Part shown: one piece after another, positions 1-5,397 of the stretch
Layout: every line of letters starts with the position of its first letter
Position numbering within the stretch: the first letter of the stretch is position 1
Assembly: GCA_016880505.1 (NCBI GenBank)
Contig: JAEHDI010000363.1
Location: 1-10,887, forward strand
Length of the DNA: 10,887 bases
DNA from: Bryobacterales bacterium
Lineage (GTDB): Bacteria; Acidobacteriota; Terriglobia; Bryobacterales; Bryobacteraceae
Reading direction: 5' to 3'
Made by a program: the position numbers and the translations under genes
Notes under the pieces: generated by a model
What the model saw: only the letters and a program-made list of their open reading frames with translations
The model's database searches: none
Told to the model about the DNA's origin: nothing

Positions 1-28
1 GCCGTTACAGTAATTTCGCCCGGTCCGA

Positions 29-34
29 TATAAT
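29..34 (+). promoter_or_regulatory. -10 box of the larE promoter
   Basis: A perfect TATAAT lies here, ending 7 bases before the ATG at 42. The -35 region is poor (TTACAG at 5-10 is the nearest candidate, spacer 18). If this box is used, transcription would start at about 41-42, making the message leaderless for the ATG at 42, or giving a leader of about 34 bases for the alternative ATG at 75. The box match is seen directly; promoter activity is inference. Confidence 0.45.
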
Positions 35-41
35 TCAAGTT

Positions 42-914
42 ATGGCGACCCTCGTGGGGCTGGGAACCACCTCTATGCTCGATCCAGCGGCGCTTCAAGA
101 GAAGGAGCGCAAGCTGTTCGGGATTCTCAAGAGTCTCGGCAAGGTGATTGTCGCGTACTCGGGCGGCACGGACTCGGCGTATCTGGCCTGGGCCGCCGGG
201 CTGGCGCTCGGGGAGAACGCTGCCGCGATCACGGCGGACTCCGCGTCGATTCCCGAATCGCACAAGCGCGACGCCGAGGAACTCGCCCGCCAGTTCGGAT
301 TCCGTCACGAGTACATTGACACGCGCGAGTTCGACAATCCGGACTACGTGGCCAACAACCCGGACCGCTGCTTCCACTGCAAAGACGAGTTGTTCAGCCG
401 CCTCGAAGAGGTTGGGAAGCAGCGTGGCGTTGAGCACATCATCTACGGTGTCAATGTGGACGACCTCGGCGACTACCGCCCGGGACAAAACGCCGCGAAG
501 AAACATGAGGTGACGGCGCCCCTGGTGGAAGCAGGTCTCTCGAAAGCGGAGATCCGGGAGCTGTCCCGTCTGGCGGGCCTGCCCACGTGGAACCGTCCCG
601 CGTCAGCTTGCCTGAGCTCACGCATCCCGTACGGCACACCCGTGACCATCGAGAACGTCAAGACGGTCGAGAAAGGCGAGGAGCAGATCCGCGCGCTGGG
701 CTTCCGGCAATTCCGCGTGCGCTTCCACGGTGAGTTGGTGCGTCTGGAAATCGCCAAAGACGAGATAGAGAAGGCTCTGTCGCCCGAGATGGCCGGCCGT
801 TTCGTCGAGATATTCAAGCCGCTGGGCTTCCACTACGTGACTCTGGACCTGGAAGGCTACCGCCAAGGCTCTCTTAACGAGACACTCGGCCTGAAGAAGC
901 AGGCAGGGTCGTAG
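42..914 (+). CDS. larE: ATP-dependent sacrificial sulfur transferase LarE
   Basis: LarE adenylates the carboxylates of the nicotinate-derived precursor and supplies sulfur for the nickel-pincer nucleotide cofactor of lactate racemase and related LarA-type enzymes; it is cytoplasmic. The 290-residue protein has the PP-loop motif SGGTDS at residues 40-45 and the PASACLSSR stretch (186-194), in which C190 matches the position of the sulfur-donating cysteine of characterised LarE. A second cysteine pair, RCFHCK, lies at 109-114. Length is normal for the family. Start: ATG at 42 has no Shine-Dalgarno but sits just after a perfect -10 box; ATG at 75 (residue 12) is a real alternative and would remove a poorly structured leader peptide. 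No larB, larC or larA is visible nearby, so it is either stand-alone or its partners lie elsewhere. It converges on the cytochrome operon with an 18-base gap. Family assignment is firm; the substrate in this organism is inferred. Confidence 0.93.
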   Translation: MATLVGLGTTSMLDPAALQEKERKLFGILKSLGKVIVAYSGGTDSAYLAWAAGLALGENAAAITADSASIPESHKRDAEELARQFGFRHEYIDTREFDNPDYVANNPDRCFHCKDELFSRLEEVGKQRGVEHIIYGVNVDDLGDYRPGQNAAKKHEVTAPLVEAGLSKAEIRELSRLAGLPTWNRPASACLSSRIPYGTPVTIENVKTVEKGEEQIRALGFRQFRVRFHGELVRLEIAKDEIEKALSPEMAGRFVEIFKPLGFHYVTLDLEGYRQGSLNETLGLKKQAGS

Positions 915-932
915 CTCACCCACCGGCACAAA

Positions 933-2042
933 TCACGGAACGAGACGACGCAGCGTGAGGAAGGTAAGCTGCTTCTGCGCCTCCGTTGTCGCCAGTGGCG
1001 AGTAGTAATACCGCAGCTCGACGCGCACCTGCGCCTTGACTCCGGAAGGGACTGGGAACGAAAACGTCTCGGTGCGCGTTTCGTCCGGGGCCAGCCGGGT
1101 GTCGGAGACGACGCGGGCGCCGCTCATGAAAGCCAACGGCTCCAGGTCGACTGTTTTACCCTGCTGGTCCGCCACGGTCCGCGCGTAGCGGCGCTCTTCC
1201 TGAAAGTGCTTGCCGTCATAGGAGTCGGCACGCACGTCGAGCAAAAGCTGGCGCATCGGTGAGCCTGTCGGCACGTAATGACCCGCCGCGACATTGGACA
1301 CAACCACCGTTAGTTTGAGACTGTCTCCTTCCCGAGACGTTGAAAGCCGGGCCTTGATGGTACTGTTCAACTGCTCCAGCGAGTGGCTGCCCGGCATCTG
1401 ATGCAGGTTGACCTTGGCGGTGGCCGACTTGTGGATCTTCGGATCGACGACATCCCCCTTGACCCGATACATGTGGCACGATTGACAGTGTTTTTCCGAC
1501 TTCGCGTAGCGGCTATTTTTCCACTCCGAGTACGTGGTCAGTACCGGGAAGCCCTGCGAATTCCGATACTCGTGACAGGGAGCGCACGCCGCGGAGGTTA
1601 AATGGACCGGCGAGAAGACCGTTCCATGGACCGGCGCTTCCGCGTCCTTGATGGGCCCGCTCTTCACCAGCGAGAACTCCACCTTCGCCTTGGGGTTCTT
1701 CCCTGAGAACGATACGTCGCGAAGGGAATGACAGTAGTCGCAGGTTATGCCCTCCCAGCTCACTTTCTGCCGCAGTGACGTGTCATTGGTCAGGACCGCG
1801 ATCGGCGAGTGGCACTCCAGGCATACCGTTCGCGCCGAAGGTCCGAACCGGCTCTCCGTCAGCTCCAGCCCATCCTGAAACAAGGGGCTTTCCATCGCCT
1901 TGGCATGGACGGAGGTTTTCCATGCGTCCACGATGGCCCGGTGGCACCGGCCGCAGAATTCCGCGCTGCTGAGCGGCCTGAGATCGGCAGCCGAAGTGGC
2001 GCCCGCGGTAAGAAAGACACAGACAACGGAAGCCAGCCGCAT
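933..2042 (-). CDS. exported pentahaem c-type cytochrome
   Basis: A 369-residue periplasmic electron-transfer protein. Residues 1-19 form a signal peptide with a likely cut after ATSAA. Five CxxCH haem-binding motifs follow: CGRCH (30-34), CLECH (74-78), CDYCH (101-105), CAPCH (153-157) and CQSCH (186-190). The spacing resembles cytochrome c554-like multihaem proteins. After about residue 225 there is a haem-free, beta-rich domain of about 140 residues containing a GHYVPTG motif (254-260); its histidine could be a haem ligand. There is no membrane segment after the signal peptide. It is the last gene of the Rieske/cytochrome b operon, 3 bases after the nonahaem gene, with a GGAGG ribosome site inside the end of that gene. 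The likely role is to carry electrons from the membrane complex to a periplasmic acceptor. The acceptor is unknown, and a catalytic role (for example reduction of a nitrogen or sulfur compound) cannot be excluded. Confidence 0.88.
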   Translation of the reverse strand: MRLASVVCVFLTAGATSAADLRPLSSAEFCGRCHRAIVDAWKTSVHAKAMESPLFQDGLELTESRFGPSARTVCLECHSPIAVLTNDTSLRQKVSWEGITCDYCHSLRDVSFSGKNPKAKVEFSLVKSGPIKDAEAPVHGTVFSPVHLTSAACAPCHEYRNSQGFPVLTTYSEWKNSRYAKSEKHCQSCHMYRVKGDVVDPKIHKSATAKVNLHQMPGSHSLEQLNSTIKARLSTSREGDSLKLTVVVSNVAAGHYVPTGSPMRQLLLDVRADSYDGKHFQEERRYARTVADQQGKTVDLEPLAFMSGARVVSDTRLAPDETRTETFSFPVPSGVKAQVRVELRYYYSPLATTEAQKQLTFLTLRRLVP

Positions 2043-2045
2043 ACG

Positions 2046-3293
2046 TCACAGTCCTCCCTGGCGCGACGGTCTCTCGATGCGCCGGATGGCCAGCCAGAGG
2101 CCGGCCATGGTGATCACGATCGTGATCAGAGAAATCCCAAGCCCGACACGGCGCCGGTTCCCCTCGGCCAGTGCGTCCACGCCGGAGCGGTACGTTGCCT
2201 CCGCCACCTTGAGGCCCTGGCTGACAGGCTCGTTGACCGCCGCCGGATCGAAGGCGTGGACGGCGACGCGCGCCTTCACCAGCGCCTCCCGTCCTTCCTG
2301 CTGCTGCAATTGTGCCTCGGACACCTCCAGTCCCAAACTGGCGGCCCGTTGCAGCGCTTCGTCGGAGCGGCGCAGAGCGCCGGCGAGACGCTCGATCGAT
2401 TTCGCCATATCGGCTGCCGCGGCGCCACCCGCGGAGGCAGGCTCATGACACTGGGTGCAGACGGATTTGTCACCGGCGAGTAACTTGTCCGACGCGGGGA
2501 GCACGGCGTGGTTACTGTGGCAGACGACGCACCCCGCCACGCCCATCGACTGGAACACCGGCTGGTGGGGGCTCTTGCTATAGAGGTTTTCCATCAGCAC
2601 GTGGCAGGTTCCGCAAACTGCCGCCACGGAGTTCACGCCGGGCGGCGTGGCGCCGTGATTGCCGTGGCAGGAAGCGCAACTCGGCGCCGAAAGGTCTCCG
2701 CGCTGTTCGAGAGCGTTCCAATGCACGCTTTTCCTGTACTCGTCGAACTGACTAGTTGGAATCTGGTACTTCGCCATGTGCGTCTTGTCGGCGTGACAAT
2801 GCGCGCAGGTCTGCGGGAGCCGTAACGGGTGAACGGGCGACAGGGGGTTTCTCACTTCGCGGATATCGTGCACGCTATGGCAATCGACGCAATTGGCGGC
2901 GGCCGCGTCGCCCGCGGCAATCCGTTTGCCGTGAACGCTCGTCAGGTATTGAGCGTACTGATCGATTCGCTGTTTTGGGTTGTACTTGTGCATCAGTGCC
3001 GCGTCGCTGTGACAGCGTGCGCAGAGCTTCGGTACGGCGGTACGCGGGATCTTTCCGATGAATCCGCGTGCGCGGCTCATCGATGCCTCCGGGTCGTCTG
3101 CGGTGCGATCGCCGCCATGGCAGTCGGTGCAATGGAAGCCCCGCTGCCGGTGGATGCTGTCACTGAACAGGGTGGCCGGTTTCTGTAGGTTACCGTCGAG
3201 GGAGGAGTGACACTCTACGCACGAGTCCTTCGCGGCGCCGGCCAGGCCAGCAAAGAGGGAAAGGCACCAGCATATTCGCAGACTCAGTTTCAT
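2046..3293 (-). CDS. membrane-anchored nonahaem c-type cytochrome
   Basis: A 415-residue protein with an N-terminal signal peptide (1-20) and nine CxxCH motifs starting at residues 25, 55, 91, 135, 163, 206, 227, 255 and 279. Three related blocks (about 91-143, 163-214, 227-263) each run CxxCH, then SVH or SPH (H121, H191, H243), then CxxCHxxH (extra H at 142, 213, 262), suggesting duplication; these histidines are likely distal haem ligands. Residues 290-380 are haem-free, alanine- and glutamine-rich and probably helical or coiled coil. One membrane helix (about 384-402) and a short basic tail follow. It therefore hangs in the periplasm from a C-terminal anchor, the same topology as cytochromes c1 and f. 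The start overlaps the cytochrome b stop in an ATGA, implying translational coupling. The inferred role is electron acceptor from the Rieske/cytochrome b core in place of c1 or f. Confidence 0.9.
   Translation of the reverse strand: MKLSLRICWCLSLFAGLAGAAKDSCVECHSSLDGNLQKPATLFSDSIHRQRGFHCTDCHGGDRTADDPEASMSRARGFIGKIPRTAVPKLCARCHSDAALMHKYNPKQRIDQYAQYLTSVHGKRIAAGDAAAANCVDCHSVHDIREVRNPLSPVHPLRLPQTCAHCHADKTHMAKYQIPTSQFDEYRKSVHWNALEQRGDLSAPSCASCHGNHGATPPGVNSVAAVCGTCHVLMENLYSKSPHQPVFQSMGVAGCVVCHSNHAVLPASDKLLAGDKSVCTQCHEPASAGGAAAADMAKSIERLAGALRRSDEALQRAASLGLEVSEAQLQQQEGREALVKARVAVHAFDPAAVNEPVSQGLKVAEATYRSGVDALAEGNRRRVGLGISLITIVITMAGLWLAIRRIERPSRQGGL
2053..2057 (-). promoter_or_regulatory. Shine-Dalgarno of the pentahaem cytochrome gene
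   Basis: The minus strand reads GGAGG here, 10 bases before the ATG at 2042 and inside the last codons of the nonahaem gene. It supports that start and a co-translated operon. The same 10-base spacing is seen at 4395-4400 and 5389-5393. Confidence 0.6.
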
Positions 3294-4384
3294 CGCCAGT
3301 ACCCCAAGGCAGAAAAGGTCGCAAGGTAGGCAATTAACGCCACCCCGGCGCCGGTCACGAGTTTCGTCCGCTCCATCCCCTCGCGATTTGTAGCCCAGAA
3401 CGGAAGTGCCACCCAGAAGACGGCCAGCAGCCCAAATCCGATTAATCCAAGGAGCTCACCTTCGATAATCCAGATGTGACTTGGCAGAAGCTTGAGCGTG
3501 TAAAACGGCGCGAGGAAGTACCACTCCGGCCGGATTCCCGCTGGAGCGGCCGCGAAAGGATCCGCCTTCGAGCCGAGCTCCCACGGGAAGATGGCGGCCA
3601 GCGAGCCGAGCACCGCCAGAGCCGCATACCAGGCCATCAACTCACGCAGGAAAAAGTTCGGAAAGAACTGCATCTGAGGGATCCGGTCGCCGCGGCGTCG
3701 GTATTCCTCTTCGGTCTTCGGCGGCGAACTGATGCCGAACTTCTGGACGAGCAGCAGGTGGAGCATGAGCACCAACGTCGTCACTCCGGGAAGAACAGCG
3801 ACGTGGAACCCGAAGAACCGGGTGAGAGTGGCTCCGCCCACATCGTCGCCGCCGCGGAGAAACCGGGCCAGAGGCGGGCCAATGACCGGGACGCTTGCCG
3901 CCATGTCGGTCCCCACCTTCGTGGCGAAGTAGGAGATGGTGTTCCAGGGGAGCAGATAGCCACTGAATCCGAACCCGAGCGAGAGTCCCAGCAGCGTGAT
4001 GCCGCTCAGCCACGTTACCTCGCGCGGCCTCCGGTACGACCGCAGGAACACGACGCTGAACATGTGTATGAACGCCGCCAGAATCATCAGGTTGGCCGAC
4101 CAACTGTGAATCGACCGCACCAGCCAGCCGAACTGGACCCGCGTCACGATAAACTGCACGCTTTCGTAGGCTTCCGAAGTCGTGGGCCGGTAGTAGAGAA
4201 GAAGTAAAATGCCGGTAAGGACCTGGATGACGAAAAGGAACAACGTGATACCGCCGAAGTAGTACCACATGGTCGCCGAATGCACCGGCACGGTCTTGTG
4301 CGCGATGAATTCCCTGACGCCACCCAGCCCCAGGCGTTCCTCGAACCACCCTGCGGCGCGCTTTGTTTTGTCGCTGAAGGTCAC
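3290..4384 (-). CDS. cytochrome b (b6-type, fused to subunit IV part) of a Rieske/cytochrome b complex
   Basis: The integral membrane quinol-oxidising subunit, 364 residues with about seven membrane helices (near 41-64, 98-116, 126-146, 195-215, 249-268, 309-331, 341-360). This equals cytochrome b6 (four) plus subunit IV (three) in one chain. The haem-ligand histidines are H93/H107 and H194/H209. The second pair has 14 residues between them, as in cytochrome b6, rather than 13 as in mitochondrial cytochrome b. The quinol-site PEWY motif is at 286-289. Other b6-like landmarks are YYRPT (64-68), GYLLPW (142-147) and TLTRF (186-190). The cysteine that binds the extra haem c(n) in b6 is replaced: the YCLGG site reads YYFGG (Y42). 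The start is GTG at 4384, 10 bases after AGGAGG; it lies 17 bases after the Rieske gene and overlaps the nonahaem gene by 4 bases. Family is firm; the complex's composition is inferred from the operon. Confidence 0.95.
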   Translation of the reverse strand: MTFSDKTKRAAGWFEERLGLGGVREFIAHKTVPVHSATMWYYFGGITLFLFVIQVLTGILLLLYYRPTTSEAYESVQFIVTRVQFGWLVRSIHSWSANLMILAAFIHMFSVVFLRSYRRPREVTWLSGITLLGLSLGFGFSGYLLPWNTISYFATKVGTDMAASVPVIGPPLARFLRGGDDVGGATLTRFFGFHVAVLPGVTTLVLMLHLLLVQKFGISSPPKTEEEYRRRGDRIPQMQFFPNFFLRELMAWYAALAVLGSLAAIFPWELGSKADPFAAAPAGIRPEWYFLAPFYTLKLLPSHIWIIEGELLGLIGFGLLAVFWVALPFWATNREGMERTKLVTGAGVALIAYLATFSALGYWR

Positions 4385-4394
4385 CGGTATGAGT

Positions 4395-4400
4395 CCTCCT
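4395..4400 (-). promoter_or_regulatory. Shine-Dalgarno deciding the GTG start of cytochrome b
   Basis: The minus strand reads a perfect AGGAGG, 10 bases upstream of the GTG at 4384, in the 17-base gap after the Rieske stop codon. It fixes the non-ATG start of the cytochrome b gene. Confidence 0.7.
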
Positions 4401-4401
4401 G

Positions 4402-4830
4402 TCAGGTTCGCGAGATCACTACTTCTTCGCCGCGGATGTGGACAGTGTACTCATCCAGGGGTCTGGGAGGCAGTCCAGAAACAACCTGCCCATTCAGGTT
4501 GTAGAACCCGTTGTGGCATGCGCACCAAATCTGGTGGCTCGATTGCTGAAACTGAACCGTGCAATTCAGGTGCGTGCAGATCGCGGAGAAGGCCTTCCAC
4601 TCTGTATCGCTGACCCGAATCAGAAGGACCGGGCGGCTTCCGAATTTTACGATCTTGCCGCTGTTCGGCTTGAGGTCCTGTACCTTTCCGGCGGATGCCT
4701 CATTCACCGCCGCCTCCGGGATCGGGGGCGGGTTCATGAAACGAATGGCCGGGTACAGGAAGGAAAGAATGGAGGCGGTGAACCCGCCACCAAGCAACCA
4801 ACCGACAATACTGCGTCGTTCCGGATGCAT
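4402..4830 (-). CDS. Rieske 2Fe-2S protein of a Rieske/cytochrome b complex
   Basis: The high-potential iron-sulfur subunit that takes the first electron from quinol. From the ATG at 4830 it is 142 residues long: a short basic n-region with a twin arginine (RR at 5-6), one uncleaved membrane helix (about 9-30), a hinge rich in proline, then the soluble Rieske fold. Cluster box I is CTHLNC (85-90; C85 and H87 ligands, C90 disulfide). Box II is CACHNGFY (103-110; C103 and H106 ligands, C105 disulfide). The serine of the classic CPCHGS box, which raises redox potential, is glycine here (G108). A longer frame runs to TTG at 4869, but that TTG is part of a TTGACA -35-like sequence, and the extra 13 residues (MTFRLHLTYCFAS) do not resemble a Rieske N-terminus, so ATG 4830 is preferred. 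It is the first gene of the operon, 17 bases before cytochrome b. Confidence 0.93.
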   Translation of the reverse strand: MHPERRSIVGWLLGGGFTASILSFLYPAIRFMNPPPIPEAAVNEASAGKVQDLKPNSGKIVKFGSRPVLLIRVSDTEWKAFSAICTHLNCTVQFQQSSHQIWCACHNGFYNLNGQVVSGLPPRPLDEYTVHIRGEEVVISRT

Positions 4831-4841
4831 AGATGCAAAAC

Positions 4842-4869
4842 AGTATGTCAAGTGAAGTCGAAATGTCAA
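4842..4869 (-). promoter_or_regulatory. promoter of the Rieske/cytochrome b operon
   Basis: On the minus strand TTGACA (4869-4864, a perfect -35) is followed after 16 bases by CATACT (4847-4842, four of six -10 matches); TACTGT two bases later is an alternative. Transcription would begin about 5 bases or fewer before ATG 4830, where no Shine-Dalgarno exists, so the mRNA may be nearly leaderless. The octamer CTTGACAT occurs twice (from 4870 and from 4852), 18 bases apart, and could be a regulator site. Boxes are seen; function is inferred. Confidence 0.45.
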
Positions 4870-4896
4870 GGGAAAAGAAAGTTAAAGATGAAAAGA

Positions 4897-4912
4897 TATT
4901 AGTATCCTAATA
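4897..4912 (-). terminator. weak hairpin after the SET-domain gene, possible terminator
   Basis: A perfect 6-base inverted repeat, TATTAG and CTAATA with a 4-base loop, begins 2 bases after the SET-gene stop codon. On the minus strand it is followed by a pyrimidine-rich, T-rich run. The stem is all weak pairs but one, so termination may be poor; an operator is an alternative. Confidence 0.3.
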
Positions 4913-4913
4913 A

Positions 4914-5378
4914 CTACCATGGACGGCGGCGCTGGAGCTTTCGTTTAAGGAACGGCGGGAGCCAGGGCTCCAGCTCGAGCTGCTCAGCCGGAGTCAGGTG
5001 CTTGAAACCACGGATCGTTCCCTTGCAGCGAGGTGAGCCGCAGCGGCAATGGAACGGGGAGTGGAGTTCATAGTCCGTCGTCAGGTAGTTGCAGGTGATC
5101 TCGGCGCCGGCGGGAATGGCCTTCACGGCGCGGAGGCAGACGGCGTCCCAATCCACATACGCGCTGGCCTCACAACTGTGGTTCAGGAAAGCGTTGGAAT
5201 CCTCGGTGCCTTCGATGTGCTTGTCGTCGTCGATCTGGATGGACAGGCGGGTCGGATGGTCGATAATCGGACCGTCGTACTTGATCAGGATTTCATCGGG
5301 CTCCACGCCATGCGCCACAAACAAACCACGCTGGCCGTCCAGACGTTGTGCAACGATGACTTTCGATGAGAGTGCCAC
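4914..5378 (-). CDS. small SET-domain protein, putative protein lysine methyltransferase
   Basis: SET proteins transfer a methyl group from S-adenosylmethionine to lysine side chains. From the GTG at 5378 the protein is 154 residues. It shows a GLFVA strand (18-22; classic GxGLFA), the pseudoknot motif NHSCEAS (66-72), GAEITCNY (91-98) with Y98 and Y103 as candidate active-site tyrosines, and a post-SET-like cysteine cluster CRCG...C (C111, C113, C118), which may bind zinc with C69. No pre-SET or other domain is present. The frame is open to 5510, but the extra 44 residues overlap the upstream gene and are composition-biased; GTG 5378 has GGGAG 10 bases upstream and starts 19 bases after the oxidoreductase stop. 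The substrate is unknown, and no ribosomal or histone-like protein gene is adjacent. The fold call is good; enzymatic activity is inferred. Confidence 0.8.
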   Translation of the reverse strand: MALSSKVIVAQRLDGQRGLFVAHGVEPDEILIKYDGPIIDHPTRLSIQIDDDKHIEGTEDSNAFLNHSCEASAYVDWDAVCLRAVKAIPAGAEITCNYLTTDYELHSPFHCRCGSPRCKGTIRGFKHLTPAEQLELEPWLPPFLKRKLQRRRPW

Positions 5379-5388
5379 GTGGGCGGGA

Positions 5389-5393
5389 CTCCC
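5389..5393 (-). promoter_or_regulatory. Shine-Dalgarno deciding the GTG start of the SET gene
   Basis: The minus strand reads GGGAG, 10 bases before GTG 5378, in the short gap after the Gfo/Idh gene stop codon. It supports the short start over the longer frame to 5510. Confidence 0.5.
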
Positions 5394-5397
5394 GGCG

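Noticed and set aside
915..932. Possible bidirectional terminator between larE and the cytochrome operon
   Set aside because: The 18-base gap contains no inverted repeat or T run that I can see.
1809..2483. Plus-strand open frames of 180-225 codons
   Set aside because: Antisense to the two multihaem cytochrome genes, whose CxxCH motifs prove the minus-strand reading.
3476..4207. Open frame of 243 codons on the plus strand
   Set aside because: Antisense to the certain cytochrome b gene, with a charged low-information composition and no family motif.
4826..4837. Inverted repeat TGCAT-CT-ATGCA around the Rieske start codon
   Set aside because: Arms of 5 bases are too short to separate from chance; kept only as a note beside the promoter.
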